Shown one piece after another: positions 1-11,279 of a DNA stretch of 64,000 bases (the first letter of the stretch is position 1; each line of letters begins with the position of its first letter). The notes under the pieces are model-generated. The model was not told the origin of the DNA. It made no database searches and worked only from the letters and a program-made list of their open reading frames with translations. The translations under genes were made by a program, and so were the position numbers. The stretch is from Verpa conica (taxonomy: Eukaryota; Ascomycota; Pezizomycetes; Pezizales; Morchellaceae): the NCBI GenBank assembly GCA_033030425.1, contig JAUFSD010000001.1, positions 1,798,001 to 1,862,000 of the forward strand, given 5' to 3'.

Positions 1-3000
1 AGTAGCTGATGAAATTGTGCAATCTTTATTTCTCCCTCCCCGAGATATTTCGCTCACGTCTCGGTCTTTTGGTATAATCTCGTTGAGTAGGCCGATTAGC
101 ATGAGAATATGTAGCAAGGTTTCTAATTGTGGATGCATAGGTACATAATGGTTGTTTCTAGATATATCCTCCACCTTGCTTTCCCTGGGCTGCTTTAACC
201 CTTCTATCTCTTCGTAAGCTGGGTTCTACGTAAATTCTTGGTATAGAATTCAATAAGACACTACTTTCCATGTATATACGTACATACTCTTATATTATAA
301 AGTGATTGTATTGTAACTCCAACTAGAAGTATTTTTAAAGGAGACACAGGTGCTATCATATTATCCACTAGTTCTACTACTACTGCCTATATTAAGGTGT
401 CCTGTCTTAAAGATAACATCAACGGCGCTCGTTCTTAATTGAGGGGTATTCATTCAAAATTAAAGGGTATCTGTCATGGAGTCAAACCCTTGGGGTTCAG
501 AAGGATGGATAAACTAATTAAATAATTCGGTAAGGTGTCTTCTGGCGAGTATATTTGGTTTACCAAGAACTCTAGGGCCTAGGGTATATGCACGCCACAG
601 AACTCCGTGTAAATCTTCTCGGCACATTTGTGTCAATAATCCAACTAACAACTTTTAAAAAATTATAAATCCGGCGAGGGTTAAATGGTTTTACTTACCC
701 TATACGTGACCTTAACCTCAAATAAATACCCATCTTAACCTTGCTATTAATGTACGGTATTGGGTCATGTATTTAATGATAAAAACAGCTATAGTTATAC
801 GACATGGTATCACCATTTAACCGAAGCCCAAAGGATGAAATCCCAGAAGCCCGGAGATATGCAAGAACTAGAGACTCAAGCAGCCGGGTACCGGCACGTA
901 TCCCTACCCTCTAAATTCATTAACTACAGTGACGCAGCCTACGAATAGTCTACTATAAATGCAATATAGAGGAAATAAGAAGCGAGAAGAATATATAATG
1001 GGATATATGAGAATATCAGAGGCTAATAGTAATTGCCCGAGTCAAGACTTGGAAAGTGGCGTTTCTATAGTCTAAAACAATAATCATGGGGGGAGTGTGA
1101 CGGGGGTAATGGCTGGCAAACGACTAAATAACCGACTGTTAATGAAGGGACTGACTGTTGGTGAAAAGCTACATAAAAACAGTTTTAGAGCAGCGCGAGA
1201 GCACGTGAAAACATGCTCAAAGTCGACTCGGTATTCGGAGAGTCACCCCCCGGATCACGATGGTAGAATACCATATTCAACGTCTACATTCTGATAAACA
1301 TAGCCCAGATACCAAAGACTTGTTACACACTAGCTGTAGATGGCGTGTTTATATTCTCACTGCCCTTATAAGCGCAATACGCAATACACACATCTTATTG
1401 TTCGATATACATAGACCAAGAACATGATGCCTTATGCTACCTACATTTTCTCATGAGCTCGGAATAATACCAACTAGGTAGTCATCCTTCCGGAATGATA
1501 ATAGCCCGAAATAATTCATCTCACATACCGGAACTTTCTAGGAGTATATCTGTAGCGAGAAATCTCTTCGCAAAGTTACTATGCTATACCGGGGTTATTA
1601 TAGGGGTGCATAACCTCTGTGTTACTTTTCTCGGAATGAATTTAATAGACTCATATTGGCCTCATCTTTGAATATATATATTAGGATGAGGCCGAGAAAG
1701 ACGCGAAGACGCTGCGTTCTCCAAAGGAATATGGAGTGATGAACTCTTCAAATCATGTTTTTCGACACAGAAAAGACCAAATCTTACATATAAATAACAC
1801 TACACCGATCCCACTGTCCATATTTACCTCTATTTTGACTTAATACCCTAGTTTTATACACAAATATCGGTGTTTTGTTTCTATGAACTCTATTAGGCGA
1901 ACCGAGAGGTCACCCTAAAAGGGGTCGAGGTCTCAAACATTTGTATCCCTGTATCTATAAACACCGAAGTTAACGGGAAAGTAACTTTACGCATTAAGAA
2001 TTAGAGAGGGTAATAATCGAGATTGATGATTTGGCATCCCAAGTCTAGCCTCTTCTAGGATTTATAGTGATAATACTACTTATATTAATATTACCAAGGC
2101 TGTGAAACCTCCATGTACACGCACATACGTATACCCAACGAGATTCGCCCAGTTCCCCGAGAATTAGAGCAAAACCCCTCTTCATAAGTCAAGACCCATG
2201 CCAGTGCTTGCGATATTCTCGCTTGGAGCAAGAGCCATTAAGAGAGCCGGAACCGGAAAGAATTCAAGATTTAGAAACATATAGATCTACCCATATATTC
2301 TCCCCGGTGTTCAGCTCGGGTATCAATGCGGGACTGTATTCACCGAGGAGCTTGTATGGGGGCTGTCAAATAGCGTACGTCACCAAACCCGGTAAAATCC
2401 CTTCCTAATCCTATATATATCGTGTATTCAGCTTCACTGGGAATATTATCAGTAATCTTAGTCGTGTAGCGATTTCTTTTACTCACTTTTATTTTTTTCA
2501 CGTGCTCCCCCCTCGAGTAAAGCTTCTAGAAAAACGAAACGTGATAATAGCCCACCATTGCTTTAGGCACCAGACTTATCCCCTAGCCGATATCCCTGGT
2601 ATAATTTTATGTGATATAAAATCCCCACCCTCCTCTCTCCTTCCAGGACATACTTAATTATCCGGTAAACAAGATGATATCTTGAACCCTAATCAAACAC
2701 TCATTTAGATTCGTCCTCGCAGAAAGATTAGCCGACTTAGATTATAGATCAATGCACGACTAACGGCACGATCCGCTGTGATAAGCGACTTACGCATCCC
2801 TTATGTAGGTACAGTGGTCGGATTGTAAAGTCGTGCCATGCCATGCCATTCATCCCATCATTATAACAAGCTTTATGCGACGATCACATATAGGCATTGT
2901 TAGGCTGTTGCGTATGCATCCTCCATACAGAGTACTGGGTGTAAAAATTGTATGAATTGTGCACTTAGAGCTCTTGATTTAGTATACTAGAGGAGGATTT

Positions 3001-3217
3001 AGTAAAAAGATGGAGAACACTAGTAAAAATTACTGGAGATTCGACCAGCTGAGTTGAATGAGGTTGCTCACCAAAATATTAGATGAGATTAATGATAAGA
3101 TAAGAATTTATAGCCAAGAGATTAGATAAGAATAAGCACGCTGCCCCACATAGCCCCTCATCCTATTTTTTCAGTCTAGCAATTTTCTTTCCAAGTACCC
3201 TTTATACAGCCCATATT
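1..3217. other. AT-rich gene-free region
   Basis: No reading frame here resembles a known family, and the open frames are short (up to about 65 codons) with no recognisable motif. The stretch is AT-rich with many TA runs. It holds a 9-base-pair perfect inverted repeat at 1658-1693 and a short ATGCC direct repeat near 2833-2850. It may be decayed repeat DNA, but I cannot identify a parent element. Confidence 0.5.
1658..1693. repeat. perfect 9-bp inverted repeat (stem-loop)
   Basis: GGCCTCATC at 1658-1666 is followed by its exact reverse complement GATGAGGCC at 1685-1693. The 18-base loop is AT-only in its core and is itself nearly palindromic. The arms are GC-rich against an AT-rich background. 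Function is unknown; it could be a relic of a small foldback element. Confidence 0.6.
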
Positions 3218-4532
3218 ATGGATCTTGTTAACCAGTAAGTAAAAACTCAATTCGGTATTCTCTATGAGTATACAGTGTTGACTGGTGGTTTTTTTCCTAC
3301 AGTTTGAATGATCGCCTCCTCTTTGCAGTGCCCAAGAGTTTGTTGATCTTCCCTAGCATCTCTGAGTCATTGGTCTAGTTCTTCGTCCACTACAATTGCT
3401 AACAAAACGCCTTCAATGAGGAAAAAACAGAGGGCCGCCTTCACCAAAGCTGTCTGGACCTGCTCCATGGGTCTGACATCCAATTCCATCGTCACTCACG
3501 ATTAGACATAGCACTATGCATCAATCTTCCCATAGCTCTCGTCTTTCTCCCAGCAGCCGACATCCCCCGTTTCGTCGGTGAGGGAAGAGTCGATCTGGGA
3601 ATCACTGGACGTGATCAGGTTGCTGAATCTCACACTGATGTTGAGGAAATTCTGGACCTTGGATTCGGCTCCTGCAAGCTTCAGGTCCAAGTCCCCGAAA
3701 AGGGTGAATACACTCACCCAAGCCAATTGATTGGTAAAAACATTGTCACCAGCTTCACTGGGCTTGCCAGTGCTTATTTCTCAAACCTCGAGAATGAGCA
3801 AAAAGAAACGAATGGAATCAGAACGCTAGTGGCTGGAGAGATTTCACGCCCCACAAGTGCAATGGGTATGGCTGGATTGAGAACAAAAATAAAGTACGTT
3901 GGTGGAAGTGTTGAGGCAGCCTGTGCCTTGGGCGTAGCGGATGGAATTGTCGACCTTGTTGGTATGTCATCAACTAGATAAAATCCACTAGGCCGTCTGC
4001 TTATCTTTCGCAAATAGAATCTGGCGAGACGATGAAAGCGGCTGGGCTCAAGCCGATAGCAACGGTCCTAGAGACCACTGCGATCCTGATAAAATCTAAG
4101 CATCCATCAAATCCACAACTCATCAAGACAATTGAATCTAGGATACGTGGTGTCATCAGTTAGTTTCACCACCATTACTACTATCCTACCAGATACTAAT
4201 CTGAGGTATGAAGCGGCCAAAAAATACGTACTCTGCACTTACAACGTCCCCCGAAGCAAGCTTGAGACGGTCAAACAGATCACCCCCGGGAAACGCGCCC
4301 CCAGTGTGACGGTACTGGAAGAAGAAGGGTGGGTTGCGATATCTGTCATGGTAGAAAAACGCAAAATTGCTGGTATTATGGACAGGTATGCCTCATTTCC
4401 CCTCCCCACCAGAAATATCCAGACGCAGCTACTCAGACTCTACCTTATAGCCTCGAGGAAGTTGGTGCTACCGACATCTTGGTGACAAACATTGCAAACT
4501 CAAGATCTTCGCGAGATCTATCCTCAGCTTAA
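3218..4532 (+). CDS. HIS1: ATP phosphoribosyltransferase (HIS1), 6 exons
   Basis: This enzyme catalyses the first step of histidine biosynthesis, joining ATP and PRPP to give phosphoribosyl-ATP; it is cytosolic and normally feedback-inhibited by histidine. Inferred exons are 3218-3234, 3303-3337, 3431-3961, 4018-4158, 4214-4385 and 4451-4532, giving 325 residues in frame. The start MDLVNHLNDRLLFAVPKKGR matches the yeast HIS1 N-terminus. AADIPRFVGEGRVDLGITG, KLQVQVP, QLIGKNIVTSF and GSVEAACALG are catalytic-core signatures, and VESGETM (the PRPP-binding region) spans the third intron. TPGKRAP and EEGWVAI lie in the C-terminal regulatory part. It is about 28 residues longer than yeast HIS1, mainly through a loop before TKIKYVGGS and a longer tail. 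Exons 1 (17 bases) and 2 (35 bases) are very small. The gene looks intact despite its degraded appearance in single frames. Confidence 0.92.
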
Positions 4533-5219
4533 GCGTTTTAGTCCGATACCTTTAGAGACTTTCTCTTATATTCCCAGCAAGTATTATAGAAATAAGGCAC
4601 AATGCTGCCACAAGGTTTCATACATTTGGTCATTACTGTAAAAGCCGTGAAATTCTCTGGATAGCCCTCCGGTGACTTTTGGGATCCACATCAGAAACAA
4701 GCATTTTAATCTCGGCTGAACCTTATATGGCTAAGATAAGGGCAGCGATAAAGAGTCTTCCCCCCATTCCTTCGTCATTATGAAAATTTTATGTATGGCA
4801 TCGACTCTTATCGTTTCTCGTTGTTTCTGTCGTAAGCGGGGCCCCTCCTCTCCCTTCCCCTCCCCTCCCCCCCTCCCTCCCCTCCTTCACCCGGCAGTTG
4901 GGCGGGGCTTTTCATATGGCAAAAGCAAAGTGAAACTATTCACAAGCTCTCACTCGAGGATGCCGCACATGCACGTCATCGTAGATTTTGTCAAGCACGC
5001 GGTTGAGACAACTTCCACTTATTCCAACGCTTTCAACCGATCTCCGTGCCTTTTCTCATTTTCCACACACACTAAGGCAACACTACCTCTGATTTGCCTG
5101 TTGAGAATACCCTATGACTGGTCCCGCGAGCCTTTGGCCTTGGCAAACACTGAGAAAAGAACCCCGCCGACTCTCCGGTCCCCGCCCCGCCTCAATTTGG
5201 TTTACCATCAATCCATCTC
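4533..5219. other. intergenic, C-rich promoter tract
   Basis: There is no gene between HIS1 and the next small gene. The notable feature is a C/T tract at about 4838-4892, on the coding strand of the downstream gene and about 330 bases before its start. A 158-codon open frame at 4780-5256 runs through this tract; its composition follows the C-rich repeat, so it is not called. Confidence 0.5.
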
Positions 5220-5610
5220 ATGGCAAACTCCAAAGACCAAATCCTCAGGCGTCTAGGAATCTCCGAAGGCGCGTATTCCCAGATTCGAGTTAGTATTTCC
5301 CTCCCTCTTGTCCTGTGCACAGGCTTGTTTTCTCCGTTCTCGCTGACGACTTTAGTAGGAGTTTCTACGGAAGAACGTTGATTGGACTGCTTTCGCGGGT
5401 GGTTATGAGGGCTTCACAGCTCTCCCGGAGGAGAATCTAGCAAACCTGAAGCAGAAGTTGGTCAGGCGGTTCCCGGCGCTCGACGGCAAGGACGACGAAA
5501 TAGTCTGGATTATCAAGAGACGCTACAGGAACCACCAAACTATAAAAAAGCGGAAAGAGAAGCGAGCTAGCCGTCTGGCTTTCCTAAGCTTTTATGACCT
5601 TCTATTTTGA
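5220..5610 (+). CDS. small fungal hypothetical protein, 2 exons
   Basis: I do not recognise this protein. Exon 1 (5220-5288) encodes MANSKDQILRRLGISEGAYS and ends at donor GTTAGT. Exon 2 starts at 5359 after TTTAGTAG and runs in frame to a TGA at 5608-5610, giving about 106 residues. The protein is rich in Lys and Arg, with a basic segment IIKRRYRNHQTIKKRKEKR near the C-terminus, and it is not low-complexity. The C-terminus is uncertain: a pyrimidine-rich TTCAG acceptor ends at 5659 and is followed by about 35 open codons in two frames, so a further exon may exist, but no convincing donor precedes it. The N-terminal half could be a small helical domain, which is inference only. Confidence 0.5.
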
Positions 5611-7888
5611 AGGGTACCCGAAAAACGAAGCTGACCTTAGTTTTTTCTCTATATTCAGGCCTCATCGGAGAACGCAAGACAGACGAAATTCGCATCGTTG
5701 ACGAAGCACGAACTCGCGATAGTCACATCGATAAACGAAGTGTGGCCAGCATCAGCTATCTGCTGAATCCGTCATGATACTCGCTTTCGGCTAGCCGAGG
5801 ATCGCGAAGGAAGGCTTGGAGATCTGAGGGACAAAAAAAACAAAAAAATACAATAAGTTGAGATACTTAGAACATAGAGAGTTCTGATACCCATGAGCCA
5901 TTTTTATGGCTAGTGAACATATCATCCCGGTTTCTTGTAACAAAGTAAAGGCGTTTGGTTGATATTTTGTCACTGAGAGAAATCTATATACTGGATGACC
6001 AACGCATTTTTGTAACGAGATATTATTACTCTCGGGCATCGGGATGGGAGCCTGGAGTATCCATAGTTCCTTAGAATCAAAGGATAATCACTTCCTTTTC
6101 CTCCTTATGCAGAATATAATTCCTTTTTTAACGCTTTCGGGGGGGGGGAGACTGGAAGTCTTCCGAATCGCGTTTTTCAATACACTCGGCTAGACCCGTT
6201 TCTACTTTATGTCACCTCGTGATCAATCGAACCCTGGAATATTCAAAGGATACAGTTGCCGGATCTTCAGCCCCCTCTTTTTTGGAGATCGGAAAATTCT
6301 CTTTTTTTTTTTTTCTTCACAAGAGTATTGCCAAGTATTGGCAAAACAACCAGAAAAAACGTGAGGCAAAAAGCAGGCACTGTGAGAAAGTGGATAAAGT
6401 ACATGTAGTAAAGTAAACACAGCCCTTCTATGCACTCCAGCTCCATCATGCCCTTTTACCGATGCTTTGGCTCCTGGAAGGCCGTCCCGAGCCATTCACC
6501 ATTTCTTGTGGCTGCCCTTGGCTGTTTCACTTGAAAAATGTGATTTTTTTAAGAGGAATAAACATTTAATTTAAACCTAGTAGAATCCGCATCCCTCTAC
6601 ACCGGAAATGCTTCACCGGCCAACTTTCCTAAGGCGCCACATGTGAAAGGAAGGAGGGGAAATGATATATCAGGTTAGGCTCTGTTTCCAATTGGCGATA
6701 CTCTCTAATCCTAGAGCCTTCCTGGTGTGAGGTTCTACAATGCACTGCGCACTTCAGAAATGGTAATTTCTAGCTCAGGTAAAGTCAGACACTTGGCTGT
6801 ATAATATAAGAGTCGGCAAACTTACCAGACGTACGGTCGATAAGATCTCAGTTTTTCTTTCCCCCTTTTCGACTACGCAATAGGCTGCACGCGAGCAATT
6901 TATCTGGCTACCGGCCATTGATAAGTATGCAGAGTCAACGGGTTTAAGTACGGACTTGCCGTTGGGCAGGCACAGCTATGGGGAGATCTTTGAGTTGATC
7001 GTGATCAAGGGCCCTGACATAGTAAGTACTTGCGGGAGGCAAAGGAACCTCTTTGCTGGTAACTGTTTTTAATTCGCGGGTTTTAGGCGGGGCAGAACAA
7101 AAAATCGTTATCAGTAAAAAGGTCCTGTCACGAGGGATCCCTAATCTCAAACACATCACTAGCCCCAGGTTTTGTTGACATAATCCAGGGGCATGGCGAC
7201 TACTTTTCAATACTATAGAAAATGAATGCATAGCAGAAAGATGTCCCTGCCTTGGAATAAGGGCCAATAGCCCCAATTACTATCCCCCCTTATAGATTGC
7301 ATAGCTCCCAGGATCGTAAAGAGAATTAAATCCCCAGACATGAGCTTATTTCCACACAGCGGACTCGGCTCCAAGGAACCTCCCCCAAGCCAACCACGTC
7401 CTACCACTATGTCATCAGCGAAAGATGGAATGCGCCATCCATCGAAATGGCACAATTTGAGTCGCCCTCGGCAATACGATTGCAACCCCGAATGCCAAGA
7501 AGTGACCCCCTCCCAATCACCAATCCTGAAATCATCCCGCTTCAAGTGATAGACTCCTACGGCTCTTTTTTCCAACAGAATCAAAATGCATGAACTTCGT
7601 TTCTGCATAATCAGGACCAATATGAAACTGTTCCACTTGGGCGCATGCTTCTAGCCTTGATTCTTTTATTTAAGATTTTTCGTCACGAGGTATAGCATTA
7701 AGGTCTTTTAAGGAGGAGGAGAAAGATCTTCCATTCCCTAGTACTACCGGTCAGCATGGTACGATAAAACCAGGATGGAAATCGAGAGTCTGTCCTTTTT
7801 TTCCCTCGTCCTCCTCCCTTCCTTTGTTTCAGATGCCTTGCTCACTATCGTGTGTGGGTAATACGAGAGAGGCTGAAGGTGTCAGACT

Positions 7889-7910
7889 GAGAGAGAGAGA
7901 GAGAGAGAGA
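7889..7910. repeat. (GA)n microsatellite
   Basis: This is an uninterrupted run of about ten GA units in gene-free DNA. Confidence 0.85.
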
Positions 7911-8310
7911 TGTGAGAAGGTTTGTTGGCATTCTAGGACGTCATAGGGGTGAGATTATACTATCTCCATCGGTTGTTCTGTATGTTTGGTTGCCTCGCCC
8001 AAGCCATTGCGAATTGGCAGTTGTAATTACCCCGAAGAAGAGACATCGTGGACGATTGTATCGATTGCCTGGAAAGAAATCGTAAGTCTTGGTAAAAACT
8101 CAAGCCAAGCCAAGCCAATTGCATCTTAAACTGGTAGCCATGGTACGGATGTCTTTTCTAACCCGTAGTGAATAGCGTGCTCGGCCTAGGAACCATTCCC
8201 CTCTCTTATTAAAATCGACAAAATCTTCCCCTCGTCATATTTATTAATTAGCCAACCAGAGCTGCAGCTTGGGTGGGATTGCATGGTGATGTGAACGTGT
8301 CAGAATATAT

Positions 8311-8433
8311 TTTACCACCGGTAATAAAGCGCTAGCATCTAGGGCCCGCCCCACTAGTACTAAGCCAAATCCAGCCAGTGATAAAATAGATGCCCCAGTT
8401 AGTATTTACCACAGGTAATGAAGCACCAGATCT
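8311..8433. repeat. imperfect direct repeat, about 94-base spacing
   Basis: TTTACCACCGGTAATAAAGC at 8311 recurs as TTTACCACAGGTAATGAAGC at 8405, with two mismatches in 20 bases. ATCT then follows both copies, and a CCCCACTA block follows each. This looks like a decayed tandem duplication with a unit of about 94 bases. Confidence 0.6.
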
Positions 8434-9759
8434 CCCCACTATACTGTACTCATTCAGAATTATAGAAGGCTTAAAGAGGGAGTAAAGGCACTGGGCCTTA
8501 GTGCTTACGGCGAGCCCGTAAACATACCACAACTGAAACACGGCACTTTACCATTAGTACATGTAGTTTCTAATTCGCTATAGGACCCTGGATCCGGTTT
8601 ATGTGCTCAGTGGACCCCAGCACTTTAATACTCAGGCGCTAATTAAATACTCGTAGTAATCACGAGAAGATCATATTGGCAGCATAAGATCAAGAAATTC
8701 CCGCGATGAATTTTTTTTGATCGATGTATCTAACTGTAGTTCCTAGACTTTTAGATCGTGGGATTGCATCATCGTCAATTTCAGTTACAATCTCCAAGTA
8801 TATATCTATCTGATACCAGGTACATATGTACAACAGATATCTAGCAAGATAGATCCTGACACATTTACTATTCTATAAGAATTGTGCACTTCTCCTAACA
8901 TACAAAGAAGTGAAGATGGAAAACGAATTGTTAGGGTAGACGTGTTACAGACGCACAATAATTTATTTTGCGTCCAGATCGTAAAATTAGAGAAGTATGA
9001 TCGATACAGATTACAGAGGAGCTCTGATATCGACGCGTTTCTGGACAAATCTAAAACGAGTATTGAAATGTTCCACTGGCACCAAATAAGCTCTTGTAAT
9101 CAAGGCTGGACCCTGTGTGATAAACCCACAGGAACAGACAGCCTATAAATAGCCGGCACATTTCTTATAGCTTAATCATACGAGGCGCCATGTGACTTTA
9201 TCACTATACGCCAGCTCAGTTATCATAATAGGCCACTCGACTAAGATACATGGTTTGACTACAGGCTTCTTTCATAGCCTAAAAAGTCGGAGGTCCAGGG
9301 ATCCTAATAGTTAAATATATATATAATAACACTCAGTATATAGGCACTTTAACGGAAGCAGCGTATAACTTGTATCAGGTTTAGATAAAAATAAAGGTGA
9401 ACAAGATGCTGAAATGATTTTTATTAAGGTTGAATCCCAATAGATGAGAATAATAGTACAAATCACTAAAATAGTAAATTAATAGCCTGGTGCATTAGTA
9501 CTTTAGTAAAGATCGGGAAATAATCAAGTTAGCAATATGATCCCCAGAATCTGAAGATACGGTAACTTAAATGAGCAGTCACTAGAGCATAATTCAGAGG
9601 AAAGGTTATTTTTATATATACAATTCAATCCCCTTGAAAAAAAACCCCACGGGAACTTTTGGTACTCCAGTCATCACATTGTAACAAAGGTCAGCTTCTA
9701 AGGAATATCCCAAAACCTTCACTATACTCCAAAGTTTTGACACGTCTATCCTTAGTTCT

Positions 9760-10405
9760 CTAATCTTCATCTTCATCATCACCATCGTTAACAACGTTGA
9801 AGAAGCGGAGTTCATAGACACCCTTGCTTGTGGAGACGACACGGAGCCAATCACGCAACATGTTCTTCTTAAGGAACTTCTTGGTGCTATTAATTTCAAA
9901 ATTACGTTAGAAACTGTATATAATACATAGATAAAGAGAGTATGTAGACTCACAGGTACTTCAGGTACCTTCCAGAGAACTGGGTGTGTGCAATAACAAC
10001 GATCTTTCCCTCACCCTCCTGAGAGATCTGGACAGTGTCGCCGAGGTTACCGACGCGGCCATCAACCTTGATCTTGTCGTGAAGGAACTTCTCGAATGCG
10101 CTAACATCGAAGATCTTGTCCGATGCGGGTTGGGAAGCGTTGATGATGAACTATAAAATTCAAGCATCAGCTTACTAAACTTTATAGAAGTGAAGTTTAA
10201 AAATAAATCGAAATATCCTTCCTACCTTCTGAGTCACCTTCTCCGGCTTTCCTCCCTTCTTGCCCTTGGTGGCGGCTGGTTTCTATATTTTTCCCATAAC
10301 ACTCAGCCTACTGATCAAGAATCATCAACCAGCCTGCAAAAGCAGGTGTGGTCGTGACCAGCAAAGCGGTGTGGAGGTCGGTATACATACGGTGTTAGGT
10401 GCCAT
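9760..10405 (-). CDS. RPL22: 60S ribosomal protein L22 (eL22), 4 exons
   Basis: This is a structural protein of the large cytosolic ribosomal subunit. On the minus strand the exons are 10391-10405 (five codons, MAPNT), 10226-10282, 9954-10150 and 9760-9886, giving 131 residues, the usual eL22 length. The family signatures are [37 protein letters not shown] and [17 protein letters not shown], then [20 protein letters not shown] and an acidic tail ending DGDDEDED. The N-terminal [14 protein letters not shown] segment is the usual basic extension. All splice sites are GT-AG, and the phases close exactly. A very short first exon just after the ATG is a common pattern in fungal ribosomal protein genes. 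Confidence 0.95.
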
Positions 10406-10878
10406 TGAGACGAGTTTTTCTTTAGAATACGCAAAGAAGTTTAGATATCCTGCGTTCTGTAAGAGGGTGGATGGGCGTATCTATCGTGTGGATGTCGCTG
10501 GTGATGGTGATGAACGTTGCCGTGAACTTTTTCCCCTGGAGCTGTGGGGGATGAGCAGTCACACAGGGTTTGCCCTGTATATACAGCCGGGTAACTACAT
10601 ACTATACATACAGTATCACTCGGAGATTCAATTAATATTAAATAAATTAAATATATTAAAAGATAGTTTCTTACACTTTAATACTGAGGAGGTCAGATAA
10701 TCTTTTTAGGTATTATCTATACCAGCTATCTATATGCTGAGTGTACCGTTTATCTATCTACAACCGCTTATACGAGATCCAAAACAGCTAGGTTATCAGC
10801 CTAGAATTTTTATTAGGATCCTAGGGTAATCCTAACAATAAAGTAGTAGGGCACAGAAAAAAAACATAAAATATCGAA
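10406..10878. other. RPL22 upstream region
   Basis: This region should contain the RPL22 promoter. A 146-codon plus-strand open frame (10260-10700) is antisense to the first RPL22 exons and is not supported. The dispersed motif copy at 10611 and an AT-rich stretch around 10620-10670 are the only visible features. Confidence 0.45.
10611..10623 (+). repeat. dispersed motif CAGTATCACTCGG, copy 1
   Basis: This 13-mer occurs exactly again at 24090-24102 and with one mismatch at 46564-46576. It lies about 205 bases upstream of the RPL22 start and 255 bases from tRNA-Arg. Its function is unknown; it could be the end of a small transposon family or a regulatory site. Confidence 0.55.
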
Positions 10879-10973
10879 TGATCGCACCAGGGGTCGAACC
10901 TGGAATCTCTTGATAATCTATCATCACAATTGTGACATCGTAGTCAAGCGCCTTGCCATTGGGCCATGCGACC
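10879..10973 (-). tRNA. tRNA-Arg(ACG) with intron
   Basis: On the minus strand the acceptor arms GGTCGCA and TGCGATC pair, with discriminator A at 10879. The D stem (GCC/GGC), the anticodon stem (CTTGA/TCAAG) and the T arm (CCAGG, loop TTCGACC, CCTGG) are all complete. With U33 fixed, the anticodon ACG lies at 10939-10941. About 23 bases are inserted one base 3' of the anticodon, the canonical nuclear tRNA intron site. The intron contains a perfect 12-base palindrome (10924-10935). Confidence 0.9.
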
Positions 10974-11208
10974 TATTGGTGAGCTCTCGGCAAATCTTAG
11001 GGATATAAGTTTAAAACTTTTATATCACATGCGTGCCTATCAGTAGGTCAGTCCTACCTACAAGTAATAACCCATGACAGACCCCAGGCACTAAGCTGTT
11101 TTAAGAAAAAGAGTAATATTTATAATATTTCTATTTATTATCTAAGTATAATTAATATTAGGATAAAGGTCGTCCCCGGAATTATCTACCCCAAAACCGT
11201 AGCAAAAA

Positions 11209-11217
11209 CCGAGTGAT
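11209..11217 (-). repeat. dispersed motif ATCACTCGG (reverse orientation)
   Basis: CCGAGTGAT on the plus strand is the nine-base core shared with copies at 10611, 16712, 24090, 46564 and 63594. Here it lies just beyond a tRNA-like relic. Confidence 0.4.
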
Positions 11218-11218
11218 C

Positions 11219-11279
11219 CCATGTGATTGAGACTCGACAGCCTCAGTCTGACACCCCCCAACTAAGCCATTAGCGCTTG
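11219..11279 (-). pseudogene. degenerate tRNA-Phe-like sequence
   Basis: Read on the minus strand, TGGCTTAGTTGG (11258-11269) matches a tRNA A box. It is followed by GTGTCAGACTGAGG, which resembles the D-to-anticodon segment of eukaryotic tRNA-Phe (GTCAGACTGAAGATCTG) with deletions. A weak B-box-like TGTCGAGTC lies at 11231-11239. The anticodon arm cannot fold and no acceptor stem is seen, so this is a relic or a tRNA-derived SINE head, not a working gene. Confidence 0.4.

Larger units (their letters stand above)
5611..9759. other. 4 kb gene-free region with simple repeats
   Basis: I see no supportable gene. The region contains a G tract at 6139-6148, a T tract near 6300-6314, a (GA)n run at about 7891-7910, AAGCC repeats near 8101-8117 and a degenerate direct duplication at 8311-8433. 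The open frames are short and unlike known families. A possible unlisted extra exon of the preceding gene could lie at 5660-5777. Confidence 0.5.

Noticed and set aside
4780..5256. 158-codon plus-strand frame upstream of the small orphan gene
   Set aside because: It runs through a C/T tract and overlaps the better-supported exon in another frame.
7213..7620. Minus-strand frame containing FADDIVVG, resembling a reverse-transcriptase motif
   Set aside because: Only four to eight residues resemble the RT motif; the surrounding residues do not fit any RT domain, and no other TE domain is nearby.
10260..10700. 146-codon plus-strand frame over the RPL22 start
   Set aside because: Antisense to well-supported RPL22 exons, starts inside exon 2, and its composition changes where the intron begins.
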